Positions 10,981 to 22,507 of a stretch of 64,000 nucleotides of DNA are shown piece after piece; the first letter of the stretch is position 1, and each line of letters opens with the position of its first letter. The translations under genes and the position numbers were made by a program. Under the pieces are notes generated by a model. The model saw only the letters and a program-made list of their open reading frames with translations, was not told the origin of the DNA and did no database searches. Location of the stretch: positions 13,708,907 to 13,772,906 of the forward strand of contig NC_068351.1 in NCBI RefSeq assembly GCF_014633365.1, given 5' to 3'. This DNA comes from Diospyros lotus. Lineage: Eukaryota; Streptophyta; Magnoliopsida; Ericales; Ebenaceae.

Positions 10981-11290
10981 TGGGTGGGTTGGGGAGAGGG
11001 GGAATAGTTTTGGTAAATGTTTGACGCAAACATGCCTGACTAAGTAAAAATCTTATAATTTGTTGGGGGAGGGGGCAGTTTTACTAAATGTTTGACACAA
11101 ACTTGCCTAAGAACTCTAGATTTTTTCCGGGGATTGGGGGTTGCGTTGGTTGGGGAGAGGGATTGATTTGGTAAATGTTCAACACAAACTTGCCTGACTA
11201 TGCAAGAACTTTAGAGTTTGTTGGGTGGGGGTGGGGGGCAGTTTTGATAAATGTTTTATACAAAATTCCCTGACTAAGAACTTTAGAATT
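10981..11290 (+). repeat. Imperfect G-rich tandem repeat, four units
   Basis: Four degenerate copies of a 63-96 bp unit. Each begins with a G-rich block (GTTGGGGGAGGGGG type), followed by a GTTTTGGTAAATGTTTGA-like block and ACAAACTTGCCTGACTA. Unit starts are about 10,981, 11,060, 11,124 and 11,220. It lies just downstream of exon 3 of the first gene; no function is evident. Confidence 0.75.
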
Positions 11291-12052
11291 GGATAGGAAT
11301 GGAGGGAACAGTTGTAATGACTTTAATGTCTTTAAATATCATCAGGCTGTCAACTTCAGAATTTATTGAGATGAATGGAATCTTTGCTTAATTGGGTGGT
11401 TGTTATTGATAAGAATAAATAATAGAGAGCTGTGGCACGCAGACAATATGTGGATCAGTTAAAGTATGTGGTAGGCATGTGTAGTGACAAGTATAGGATG
11501 AAGATATGTTGTGCCATGTAAATAACGTTTGTTTATATATGTAATGAGAAGTTAATTTGGGTTTATCACAAAAAGACTTGCTAAGATTTTCTTTCTTGAT
11601 TGCTGTATCATTTCTAATCCTTCTGCTATATTATTTCAGTTAGTTATTTTAACCTGAGGAATCTCATAGAGAAGTGTTAGGTTTTGCCAAGATCATTGCA
11701 GAAAAACAAAGTATAAGAACATTATAGCATTATCTGAGGTGGTATTGAGGATAAGTTTTGAAATGGCTTCTTTTTGAAACCTTTTTTTCTGTTTGCTGAA
11801 GCTTTTAAATGAAGAAAAGCTATCACATTTTTTGCGTGCTCTTCTTCATTTGGAGAAGAAATCTAATGCTGAATTTACTACTTTTTAGTGTTTCTTCCTT
11901 CTAGGAAATTAGAATTTGAATTTACCCTCTATGACATATCTGGATTGTGCCTTCCTCTTTTGTTTTTGCATAGTTCTGAGCAGTGAGGTATATACTAATC
12001 TTGACTTACATAATTTCTTATACCACTCTCGAGTAACATAATAAGAAGTGGT
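11291..12052. other. Intron sequence without recognised features
   Basis: I see no coding frame, transposon end or RNA gene. It may hold a further small exon of the first gene, but no in-phase candidate stood out. Confidence 0.35.
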
Positions 12053-12892
12053 TGCTAAAGATATTCAGACAGAGGTGCCATGGTGTATGCTATTTGCAGA
12101 CGACATAGTGTTGGTGGATGAAACAAAAGGAGTGAACACTAAGCTTGAGTTATGGAGAAACAATTTAAAATCTAAGGGATTTAAATTAAGCAGAAAGAAA
12201 ACAGAATATATGAAATGTAAATTTAGTAAGAATGCAAGAGTGGAGGATGTTATAATAAAATTGGAAGACCAAAACTTACAAAGAAAAGATCATTTTCGAT
12301 ATTTGGGATCAGTGATTCAAAAAGATAGAGAAATTCACGAGGATGTCACACATAGAATTAAGGCAGGTTGGCTAAAATGGAGAAATGCATCGGGGGTGTT
12401 ATGTGATGGTAAAATCCCATTAAAATTGAAAGGAAAAATTCTATAGGACAGCTATAAGACCAGTTTTGTTGTACGGCTCAGAATGTTGGGCAGTCAAATA
12501 CCAGCATAAGCAAAAGACAAGCGTAGCGGAGATGAGGATGTTAAGATGGATGTGCGGCCATACAAGAAAAGATAAAATTAGAAATGAAATTATTCGTAAT
12601 AAGGTAGGAGTAGTTCCAATAGAGGAGAAGATGAGAGAGACTAGATTAAGATGGTTTGTTCATGTGAAAAGGAGACCAAGAGACGCTCATGTGAGGAGAG
12701 TTGATGAAATGGAACAATTAGTCAAAAAAAGAGGTAAATGCAGATCCAAAAAGACTTTGGGAGAGACATTAAAGTTTGATATGAAGTGTATGGATCTCAC
12801 TGAAGATAAGACAAAAGACAGAAATACATGGAAGTCTAGAATTCATGTAGCCGACCCCACATAGTGGGATAAAGGCTGGATATGTTGTTGTT
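12053..12892 (+). mobile_element. RTE-type LINE, heavily 5'-truncated copy
   Basis: The 3' end of the same LINE family as 8074-9631, here on the plus strand. It starts inside the RT at the [20 protein letters not shown] block (FADD box retained). It continues through [15 protein letters not shown] sequence (here RWFVHVKRRP), [19 protein letters not shown] and the conserved 3' tail with TAGTGGGATAAAGGCTGGA, ending in GTTGTTGTT. A frameshift near 12,446-12,466 splits the frame. Sequence 5' of about 12,053 no longer matches copy 1. No clear target duplication was found. Confidence 0.85.
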
Positions 12893-13301
12893 ATATAGAT
12901 AACCAAACCCTTGCAGAATTGAGTTTATTTCATGGATGGTCAAAATCCTAATTTTTCTAACATTTCCCCCATTAATCCATCTCTTTGATGGAATTTCACG
13001 TTTCTACAATTCGGATTCAATTATGGGCATTAAGATAAGCTTATGATACAAGTATCCATGGGGATTAAAGTATCATTATTATCAGTGTGAGTATCAATCA
13101 ATTAGTTGATTACTGTAACTCGAAGCATTTTCAATACGATTAACACTCTTGTCTAGAAAATTGATGTTTAATAATATTCAACATTTCCAACATTAATCAG
13201 TGTTAATTCTGTTGAAATACAATTCTACTAGCACGAACAAGCTTCTCAACATTAAAAAAGATGATCCTTTCACTTCATATGCTTGTATATACCTTCGCCA
13301 G
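12893..13301. other. Intron sequence, nothing recognised
   Basis: AT-rich sequence without coding or mobile-element signatures that I can support. Confidence 0.4.
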
Positions 13302-13585
13302 GGACTATCATCAACTACACCTTATCCTAACCAAGTTAGGGTCAGTGGCATGACATTCATAATGTCAATTGACTTATAAAAGTCACACTAACAATACAAG
13401 ATCTATGCAAAAGAACAATGTGATGAAATTTTATGCTAGACGCACTTTCTGATGCAACCTTCTAGCTAGGGAATGACGAGACAAAGTTCTAACTCCTAAA
13501 AAAAATATTTCATGAGATTGGTGAATGAAGAAAAATTGATATGGTTATGTCCCATCACATAGATGATATACCATGGCCAGTGATG
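13302..13585 (+). repeat. Dispersed repeat, copy 1
   Basis: Shares extended similarity with 29,568-29,850 in the same orientation. Shared blocks include CACCTTATCCTAA, AAGTTAGGGTCAGTGG, TTCATAATG, AAAAGTCACA, AAAAGAACAATG and a final TTGATATGGTT.TGT.CCATCACA. It is non-coding in both copies. The family is unknown. Confidence 0.7.
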
Positions 13586-14227
13586 CATTAGTAAAAATAA
13601 TTCTTAAAAAAAAGGTCGTGGCTAGAACTTTGAAGTTTGTAAACTCATCTCTATGTCCCTGATTTGGTGAAACCAGTCCACATTTCAAAGTCTAGGTTTC
13701 AAATTGTCTGTCATAATGTGGATTATATTAAAATTGGTTTGGGTACATTAATGATGTTGTACGGAGACAAAATTGAAAGAGTGCCATAGAAATTCAAGTT
13801 TTCCTTTGCTTATTAATTACCACGTGTATAGGTTACAAGTGTGAGGAACCTTATTTAGTATCGTTTGTTGTTTTGTCTTCTCCAATCTTTTCTTCAGTGT
13901 TTGATTTCTCATAAGGGCTTCCATTGTCATTGGAAAATCTTTTTATGTTCAAGAGGTATATGAACATATTAGTAACAAGTAAGGGACTTTGAAATTCTAT
14001 GTGGCAACTTAGATTTAAGATTGTTTCCAGAGAACATGACTATTAGAACAAATCTTTATGCATCACTACTATTCTTATGAATGCTTGCTTAGTGCGTACA
14101 ATTTCTTTGTTCAATATCAGTCTTTAAACACTTGGATGCCATTAAAGTAGTCTAGTACAAGTTTGACATCTATTTGAGCTAGCCCAATGACTTGTGGTTG
14201 TAGTCAAAATTTTTCTTCCGACATATT
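13586..14227. other. Intron sequence, nothing recognised
   Basis: No supportable feature up to the target duplication of copia F. Confidence 0.4.
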
Positions 14228-14232
14228 ATATC

Positions 14233-14429
14233 TATAGAATTCCGGTTTTCTAATCTGTTTCCTAATTCAAGAACCCTGATTTTCTGATTCTATGGAATTA
14301 ATGATTCTTTTTTTGCAATCTCCTGTATTTAGTAATTTCCTAAGCTGTATTAGGAAGTTCCTACTTCTATATAATTGAACTTCTCGATCAAAGGAATGTA
14401 GAGAAATTCATTATTCTCCAAATTCTTCA
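14233..14429 (+). repeat. 5' LTR of copia F
   Basis: 197 bp. Its terminal TG has become TA. It contains one copy of a ~22-bp TTTCCTAAGCTGTATT-type unit that is expanded in the 3' LTR. It ends CTTCA, followed immediately by the PBS. Confidence 0.88.
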
Positions 14430-14764
14430 TGGTATTAGAGTAGTTTAATTTGAAGCATTGATCTTGTCTGAACAAGTTAGTGGCTAGTGGAGGTGAGAAC
14501 TCAGTATTTGAAGTATCATTTGGATTTAGAGGAGTAGCAGCACTAGTTCCCAGTCTTCCTGAAGGCCTTATTCTTTAGATTACTGGACACAAGTTGAACA
14601 ACTAGAATTTCATCCAATGGTCTCAATCTGTCATGCTGTTCATTTGTGGGAGAGGCAAGGAGGATTACCTCACCGAACTTGCTGTACAACCTCAAGAAAT
14701 TAATCCTACCTTCAAGATCTGGAAGGCAGAAAATAGTATGGTCATGTCATGACTGATAAATTCC

Positions 14765-15345
14765 ATGACAAATGAAATAGGTGAGAATTTTATGTGTTAC
14801 AAAACAACAAAGGAAATATGGGATGCAGTTAAGGAGACTTATTCCAATGTTGACAACACCTCGAAGATCTTTGGAATAAAAAGTGTATTGCATGAGCTAG
14901 GGCAAAGAGAGCTGTCTGTGACAAACTATTTCAATGCCTTAACTCGACAATGGCAGTAGTTGGATATCCTTGAAGAGAAGGTTTGGAAGTGCTTGGAAGA
15001 TGGTCAACAATACAAGAAAATTGTTGAAAAAGACTAGGTCTACCAGTTCCTTCTTGGGCTCAACAAGGATCTAAACAATGCGAGAGGAATAATCCTAAGT
15101 ATCAAGCCCTTTCCCAATGTCCGGGAAGCCTTCTAAGAAGTTCCCCTAGAAGAAAGCCAAAAGAAAGTAATGCTAGGCACACAACATTCTTTCTCTCTTG
15201 CTGAAAACTTTGCACTGGCAATTCAAGGAGCTCAATCTAATCATGACAAGCAATAAAGGAATAAACTAGTATGCGAGCACTGTCGGAAAATCTATCACAC
15301 AAAGGACACATGCAAGAAGATACATGGCAAACCAGCAAATTGGAA
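14765..15345 (+). pseudogene. Copia F gag remnant
   Basis: The plus-strand frame includes FMCYKTTKEIWDAVKETYS and LSVTNYFNALTRQW (UBN2-type copia gag). After stops come FLLGLNKDLNNARG, the NVREAF segment, and a zinc knuckle CEHCRKIYHTKDTCKKIHG (C-x2-C-x4-H-x4-C) near 15,275-15,335. Four or more in-frame stops show it is non-functional. Gag sequence also precedes 14,765 in damaged form. Confidence 0.8.
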
Positions 15346-15480
15346 GCCAGGCTGAGAAAGAGAGGGTCGTGGAAACATGGTTGAGTCTCAAAATACTTCA
15401 GAGACTAATGCATTTAGCAAAGAACAACTTGAAGTCCTCCAAAGATGCTATAACAAACCCTTCAGAGCACTTCTACCCCC

Positions 15481-16062
15481 ATGGGAACTGGTTCACTCGC
15501 CTTAAAAGGTAACTACTTGCATGCACTAAGTATCCAATGGGAAAATCCAAAATCTTGGATAGTTGACTCTGGGGCAACAAACCATATGATAGGAGATCTG
15601 TCTTTGTTTAGCAATTATAATGCTTGTCATGGTAACTACACTATTCATATAGCTGATAGATCTCTCTCTCAAGTAAAGGGCACACGTTTTGTTATGATTT
15701 CTGAAAAGATTAACCTTGAATATGTTCTTTATGTCCCTAACCTCAATTGTAACCTGCTTTCAATGAGCAAATTTACAAAATAGAGAAATTGCATCACTAA
15801 ATTCTCTTCCAACCTGTGTGAATTTCGGGAATCAGGCTCAAAGAAGATGATTGGCAGTGCTAGGCTGCGTGTAGGACTCTACCTTCTTCTAGTTGAAGAT
15901 GCCAACAAGCCCCAACCATCAAAAAGACCATGTATGACCTTGAACTCTAGCATTAATATTGATAGTCTAGTAATGTTGTGGAACTATCGATTAGGACATC
16001 CAAACTTTATATATCTCAAAAAATTGTTTCCCTCTTTATTTAATGAGAAAGCAGAAACTTGA
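15481..16062 (+). pseudogene. Copia F protease and pre-integrase remnant
   Basis: The frame gives SWIVDSGATNHMIGD with an intact DSGA protease motif, then INLEYVLYVPNLNCNLLSMS. After a stop at 15,781 comes a GAG-pre-integrase part with LWNYRLGHPNFIYLKKLFP, the first zinc-binding His region of integrase. The protease active site is conserved, but the surrounding polyprotein is broken. Confidence 0.82.
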
Positions 16063-16823
16063 GATTTGTTAACTTTCCAAGCACACTTGGGACTCATATT
16101 CTACCCTTCTTTACAAGTCTTCTCGCCCTTTTTCCATGATACATAGTGATATTTGGGGACCTTCTAGAATTCACAATATCACTGGTTCTAAATGGTTTAT
16201 CACATTCATTAATGACTGTACTAGACTCATGGGTGTTCCTAATGAAAGAAAAATTAGAAGTTGGGAAAATCTTTGAATTCTTTCACAACATGATTATTAC
16301 TCAACTTCAAGCAAAAATCCAAGTCCTCAAAACTAATAATGGAGGAGAATATTTTCATTCTACCCTCAGTGCCTATTTATCCAAACATGGTATTATCCAA
16401 ACCTCTTGTGTTGACACTCCACAACAAAATGGAGTTGGCGAAAGGAAAAACAAACACCTCTTGGAAGTTACTCTATCTCTTATGTTAGCATGCAATGTCC
16501 CTAAACATTTTTGGGGTGAAGCTATCCTTACTGCCACCTATCTTGTAAACATAATGCCTTCCCAAATTCTGAATTTTAAGACTCCATTTCAGACCTTTCA
16601 TGAAATTTACCCACTAAATAGAATATTATTCTCCATTCCCCTGAAAGTCTTTGGTTGTACTGCATTTGTTCACATCAGTCAGCCACACCGAAGCAAGCTT
16701 GATCCCAAATCTCTTAAATGTGTTTTCCTTGGCTACTCACCAAATCAAAAGGGATATCGATGCTATTCACTAGCTACTAAGAAATTTTACAGCTCCATGG
16801 ATGTCACTTTTTTCGAAAACTAG
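16063..16823 (+). pseudogene. Copia F integrase remnant
   Basis: Plus-strand frame from 16,146 with a frameshifted start of the core (the FITFINDCTR block is out of frame with the rest). It then shows VLKTNNGGEYFHS (second catalytic position, Asn where Asp is expected), DTPQQNGVGERKNKHLLE with the catalytic Glu, PKHFWGEAILTATYLVN, VFGCTAFVHI and CVFLGYSPNQKGYRCY. It is the canonical copia integrase layout, inactivated by the frameshift and by loss of the second Asp. Confidence 0.82.
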
Positions 16824-17248
16824 ACCTTCTACACCAAAAATGATATTCAGGGGGAGAATCATACTCACGAAGAATATCATTTTTTGGCCTTTCAACCAAC
16901 TACTACAGTTTCTCAAAATCAGCTAGTTGATCCTAAGGAGTTACTTGTGTACTCGAGGCGCTAGAAAACTGAAAAGGAAGTAGAGGACTGCACACCTCTG
17001 AACAATGACCAAGAATCAGATTCAAATCCTGAGGAAGACGAAATTAACACAGGTAAGGCCTCTCTTAAACCTAAAACTTGTGAACTTGAGTCAAACTATA
17101 TGAGGCTCTTGTTGATATAGACATTCCTATTGCCCTAAGGAAAGGAATAAGTTCTTGTACCCAATATCCAATTGCTAAATTTGTCTCCTATGAAAAATTG
17201 TCACCAAACTTTTGTGCATTTGTTGCTGAACTTGACAATGTGTAGATT

Positions 17249-18118
17249 TTGAAAAATATTCATGACGCCCTCAAGGAACCTAAGTGGAAGTCAGCAGTGT
17301 TAGATGAAATTACAGCACTTGAAAAGAATGAAACTTGGGTAATCATTGATCCCAAAGGAAAACATCCAATTGGGTGCAAGTGGATTTTTACGATAAAATA
17401 CAATGCAGATGGAAGCTTAAATAGGTTCAAAGCCCGCCTAGTTGCGAAACAATTCACCCAACCCTATGGCATAGACTATGAGGAGATATTTGCACTTGTA
17501 GCGAAATTGAATTCAGTACGAGTCCTACTGACTTTGGCAACAAACTTGGATTGGCCTCTTCACCAACTTGACGTCAAGAATGCTTTCTTGAATGGTGACT
17601 TGGAAGAGGATGTTTATATAGAAATCCTTCCAGGATTTGAAAATCAAGGTAGCAGTGGGGAAGTTTGCAAGCTTAAAAAATCTCTATATGAACTCAAACA
17701 ATCTCCTAGAGCATGGTTCGATCGTCTCACCAAAGTTTTAAAAAGGTATGAATTTCTGCAATGTCAATTTGATCATACCTTATTTGTGAAATTTTTGAAA
17801 GAGGAGAAGAGGGCTATCATCATTGTGTATGTGGATGATATCATCACCACAATAGATTAGAGTGAAGAAATTAGTAATGCAAAGAAGCTCCTAGCCAACG
17901 AGTTTGAAGTAAAGGATTTGGAATTCCTCAAGTACTTTCTTGGGATGGAAATAGCTCACTCAAGAAAGGGAATTTATGTTTCTCAACGGAAGTATATCTT
18001 GGACTTCCTAAAAGAGACAGGAATGACTGGGTGTAAACTGACAGATACTCCAATGGACTCAGCAAACAAATTGGGTGAAACCGAAGGAGACTCACTCATA
18101 GACAAAGGAAGATACTAA
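17249..18118 (+). pseudogene. Copia F reverse transcriptase remnant
   Basis: The frame 17,249-17,860 has PKWKSAVLDEITALEKNETW, GCKWIFTIKYNADGS, LHQLDVKNAFLNGDLEEDVY (catalytic Asp), KKSLYELKQSPRAWFDR and IIIVYVDDIITT (YVDD box). After a stop, 17,918-18,118 continues with FLKYFLGMEIAHSRKGIYVS and TPMDSANKLG. One stop and a downstream break separate it from RNase H. Confidence 0.88.
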
Positions 18119-18275
18119 CGGTTTGTGGGGAAATTCATCTACCTTTCCTACACTTGACTTGATATCGGATTTGCAGTTGGTATGGTTAGCAGAAATATGA
18201 ATAATCCTACAAAACTTCACCTTAAAGCTATCCATCACATCCTCTAGTATCTAAAATGTAAAATACTGAAAGGGA

Positions 18276-18528
18276 TGATTTCATTCATAACTTAATCTGT
18301 ACACGTTTAGTCCTCTTAAAGAGGAATAAAAGATACAACATAGGCAACATATATCACACAAGAAAGGAAAGATATATGTATAGCAGTTAAGGAAGTTTCC
18401 TAATCCTGATTTAGGCAAGTATCCCAAAATAGCTTTGGGAACTTCTAATTTAGAAACTCCTAAATACAAACATATTAGCAAGCACAGCTTACGCCCATTC
18501 TCTTTCCATATATTCACGGGAACCAACA
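18276..18528 (-). mobile_element. Probable solo LTR nested in copia F
   Basis: About 253 bp interrupt the copia F frame between LKG of the RT connection and the GLYFKKT block of RNase H. On the minus strand the insert begins TGTTGGTTCC and ends AAATCA, which fits an LTR. I could not find a clean 5-bp duplication (left AGGGA; right is an A-rich run), so the right boundary is approximate. Confidence 0.55.
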
Positions 18529-18544
18529 AAAAAAGAACCCAGGA

Positions 18545-18976
18545 GAGGGCCTTTACTTCAAGAAAACTGCAAATAGAGATGTATAAGTGTGCATTGATGC
18601 AAATTGGGTTGGGTTTACAACAGATAGACGATTAACCACAGGGTATTGTTCCTATATTTGGGGAAATCTCATTACATGGAGGAGTAAAAAACAAACAGTG
18701 GTCGCTAGAAGTAGTGCAGAAGCAAAGTTTCGTGCTGTGTTCCATGGAATTTGTGAAGGTATATAGCTTATGAGGTTACTTGGGGAATTGAAGGTTCAAT
18801 CCAACACCTCTATGAGACTACTCTGTGACAACAAGGCCACCATAAGCATTGCTAAGAATCTAGTTCATCATGACCGAACCAAGCACATAGAATTGGATCG
18901 ACATTTCATAAAAGAAAAGGTGGAAGGAGGAATTGTCAAACTGATCTATACTCTTAATTATTTTTCAGATTGCTGA
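18545..18976 (+). pseudogene. Copia F RNase H remnant
   Basis: Resumes after the nested insertion with [45 protein letters not shown] and LLCDNKATISIAKNL, ending in HDRTKHIELDRHFIKEKV. The DNKA block and the RSSAEAEYRA-type block are the usual copia RNase H landmarks. Stops occur at two or more points. Confidence 0.82.
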
Positions 18977-19062
18977 CATCCTTAAAAAGGCTCTCCCGTG
19001 AAATACATTTGAAAATTTGAAGTCCAAGTTGGGTTATGTATATAACCCAGCTTGAGGGGGAG

Positions 19063-19342
19063 TGTAGAATCTTGGCTTTCTGAGCTGTTTCCTAATTCAT
19101 GAACCCTGATTTTCTGATCCTATGGAATTAATGATTCTTTTTTGGCAGTCTCCAAAGCTGTATAGTTTCCTAAGGTGTATTTAGTAATCTCCTAAGATGT
19201 ATTTACTAGTTTCTTAAGCTATATTTAGTAGTTTCCTAAGTTGTATAGTTTCCTAAGCTGTATTTGGAAGTTCCTGCTTCTATATAATTGTACTTCTTGA
19301 TCAAAGGAATGTAGAGAAATTCATTATTCTCCAAATTAATCA
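19063..19342 (+). repeat. 3' LTR of copia F with expanded internal tandem repeat
   Basis: 280 bp, TGTAGAAT...AATCA. About 19,155-19,268 holds roughly five variants of a 17-22 bp unit (GTATTTAGTAGTTTCCTAAG type), against one in the 5' LTR. This accounts for the 83-bp length difference. Confidence 0.88.
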
Positions 19343-19547
19343 ATATCTACATAACATAATTTCTGGATTTTGGGCTTGGTATCATTCTATCCAATTTCAA
19401 TACCTAGAACTGACATGTCTTTGGGAGGAGTAGTTTCAACTTACATTTTTTTGTTGGCTTCTTATGTTTTTTCTTGTTTTCAAATGAAAAGGATAATGTT
19501 TAGATGAATGTTATTACTCTGCTGTTTATTTTCCAAATCCTCATAAG

Positions 19548-19612
19548 GGAACTGCACTTACAGGTTTGGAGGCATTAATGATATAGTTCAAAAGTTCCTT
19601 GGTGATCTGTGA
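19548..19612 (+). CDS. Candidate last exon of the first (unrecognised) gene
   Basis: Splicing from the donor at 10,677 to the acceptor CATAAG at 19,547 would continue the reading frame in phase 1 for 20 codons (ending [13 protein letters not shown]) to TGA at 19,610-19,612. The acceptor is preceded by a T-rich tract. The stop would lie only 26 bp before the VPE start codon, which is unusually tight. A 20-codon open frame can occur by chance, so this is tentative. Confidence 0.25.
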
Positions 19613-19638
19613 CTGTTACATTCTCTGATAAAATCAAA

Positions 19639-22468
19639 ATGAATAGTTACATTATTGGTGCAATGCTCATCCTCGAGCTGTTAAGCTTTTCTCTTGAGAG
19701 CCAGCAGCTTGCCAAGCTATCATCAGAGGAATCAGAATATCACCATGTTTATGATGGGGATGGTGGCAACACAAATAATACCAAAGGAACTAGATGGGCA
19801 GTCTTGATTGCAGGCTCAAGAGGATATGAAAATTATAGGCACCAGGTGACATTTACTCCCTTTCTATACAGTTATTAAACTTGTCTAAACTAATTATAGA
19901 TTTATAATGACAACTGTGGATTTCTGCTAGGCTGATGTATGCCATGCCTACCAAATACTGAGGAAAGGTGGACTTAAAGATGAAAATATCATTGTGTTCA
20001 TGTATGATGATATTGCATTTAATAAAAATAACCCTAGGCCTGGTATCATCATCAACAAACCTCAAGGTGAAGATGTTTATAAAGGAGTTCCCAAGGTCTT
20101 TATCTTCTCTTTCAATCTTGAGGCTCAACTCCTTTAATATATAATTAAGACGCTATGTTCTTTATGAGCAAATCTTTCTTCTTGTAGGATTACACAGGAC
20201 GTGATGCAAATGTCAATAACCTTTTTGCTGTAATACTTGCAAATAAAACTGCTCTTACGGGAGGAAGTGGCAAGGTTTTAGATAGTGGTCCAGAGGATCA
20301 TGTTTTCATATTTTATACTGATCATGGCGGTCCTGGGGTGCTGGGTTAGTAGCTAAATAATTATTTTGAAGTTGAATTAATTATTATGGTCTCAAATTTC
20401 ACACACAAGACAAGTTTTTTAACTGAATTCTCAATTTGCATGAATGATAATGAAAAGTGTTCTTCCTAAAAATCTCCAGACATACTCCAAGTTGAAATGA
20501 AATTGTAATATTTGATGCCTGTAACTTCTATAAAACAAATTAGAATCGATTCATAGGAAAGCTAAAGATCTGGCTGCTATTGTGCTGTAATGTATCAGGA
20601 ATGGCTTCTGATGAATACATTTATGCTAATGATCTCATTGACGTTTTGAAGAAAAAGCATGATGCCAAAACCTTTAAGAGCATGGTAAGTTGTTCTACAG
20701 TTAAATAATGAGTGGAGACAGCTTGATGACTTGGTAATGAGTTCTTGTTTTTCATAAAAAATTTAGATATTCTACCTTGAATCCTGTGAATCTGGGAGTA
20801 TTTTTGAGGGCCTTCTTCCTGAAGGATTGAACATATTTGCCACCACAGCAGCCAATGCAACCGAGGATAGTTATGGAACTTACTGTCCTGATGAGTCTCC
20901 TTATGTTGACCCAGAATATGATACTTGTCTAGGTGACTTATACAGTGTTTCTTGGATGGAAGACAGGTATGGTAACTTGAATTTAGATATCATAGGATTA
21001 ACTTAGTAATTGTGTGCGAAGAAAACTGTTCTTTCTTTTGGATTATGGAACCGTCTATGTTAAAGTTTCATTTTTGAGTAGAAGAACCTAATGATGTTTT
21101 GAAGCAAAGCCTTGAGTAATCCCCTTTACTTTCTGGTTATTATTCTGTATTTGTTTCTTTGGCAGTGAAACGCATAACTTGCGTGAAGAAACTCTGGAGC
21201 AGCAATACGAAGTGGTAAAAATATTAAAATTCTCATTTTGTTGAACATTTATATAAGTTGAGTTTTTTTTTTTTTTTTTAATATATTTTGAATTTGCTCT
21301 ATGCTTACCCTCTTAACAATTGAATGACCTCCATCTGTCAAAAATTATTGTAATTTGTAAATGCTTTCACAGGTTAGGAAAAGGACAGAAAATAAGGGTG
21401 GAGATTATGGCTCCCATGTCATGAAGTATGGAAAGTTGAGCCTTACCAAGCAGTGCCTGTACTCTTACATGGGTACAAATCCTAAAAGTAATAGCTATAC
21501 GATGGTCAGAGATGATTCCTTGAAACCAATTCCAAAAGCAGTTAGCCAACATGACACAGTGCTCCTTCACTTTTGGCACAAGGTTTCTTTCACTTCATTT
21601 GTTTGTTACTTGGTATTATTTTGGTATTTCCCTAATCTAAATATCCGTTGTTGTATAAAACTTTGTTTACTTATTTGTTATCCCACAAGAATGATCAGAC
21701 TCAAGTCCTTTTTACTATTACTCTTCAATTTTAATGAATACATTTTTTTATCCAGCTCCATAAAGCCCCTGAAGGTTCTCAAAAGAAACTTGAGGCTCAG
21801 CAGCAATTCCATAATGAGATAAATCAGAGGATGCGCATAGATCAGATTATGATGTTCATTGCAAAGCTTTTGTTTGGATCTGAAAATGCTCTGCCGATGC
21901 TAAAGAATGCTAGACCTGCAGGGCAGCCTATGGTGGACGATTGGAGTTGCTTCAAGACACTAGTAAGTTTACTCCGTAAATTCATGCTAATGTTTTGATC
22001 TTACCACTTAAAGAAAGACAAGGGATTATTGCAGTAGCACACTATAAATACCGAACTTAAATTTCATTTTGTTCACTTACAAGACATGATATGAGTTACA
22101 AGAGTCTTACAGAATTTATGTAGCCGACTACGGATAGACCTGGTTAGGTTAATCCTAAAAAAAAAAATTTATATTTGTATATAATAGATACAGTAAAAAA
22201 TTTAAAGAACTGATTACAAACTCAGTTATAATTATGATTAAGAAAATTGGAGAAACTGGTGGCTATGGTTATGAAAATTTTATTATAATTGTTCTCATAA
22301 CTAAAATTCGTATCTAGAACCAAAATAATATTAATTATTAAAATATTCAAAAAAGTTTGATTATTTACTGAATTGTCATTCATTATATATACACCTCTTA
22401 TAGAATTACTGTTTTCTTGCTATAATTTTATTTATTTGTTGCTGTTATATTATTTTTGCGTTTTTCTA

Positions 22469-22507
<39 letters not shown>

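Larger units (their letters stand above)
14233..19342 (+). mobile_element. Copia retrotransposon F, full-length but decayed, just upstream of the VPE gene
   Basis: Ty1/copia element on the plus strand. 5' LTR 14,233-14,429 (197 bp, starts TATAGAAT where the partner has TGTAGAAT) and 3' LTR 19,063-19,342 (280 bp), with perfect target duplications ATATC at 14,228-14,232 and 19,343-19,347. The PBS TGGTATTAGAG directly follows the 5' LTR (14,430), and a PPT (GAGGGGGAG, 19,054-19,062) precedes the 3' LTR. Gag, zinc knuckle, protease, integrase, RT with YVDD and RNase H are present in copia order but carry many stops. A probable minus-strand solo LTR (18,276-18,528) splits RT from RNase H. The element ends under 300 bp before the VPE start codon. 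Confidence 0.92.

Noticed and set aside
19609..19638. VPE start at an upstream GTG giving ten extra residues
   Set aside because: The ATG at 19,639 directly begins a normal signal peptide; a GTG start is not expected in a plant nuclear gene.
22105..22165. RTE LINE tail in VPE intron 8
   Set aside because: A short ATTTATGTAGCCGAC match to the LINE 3' tail is present, but it is too short and lacks the GTT tail, so it is not annotated.
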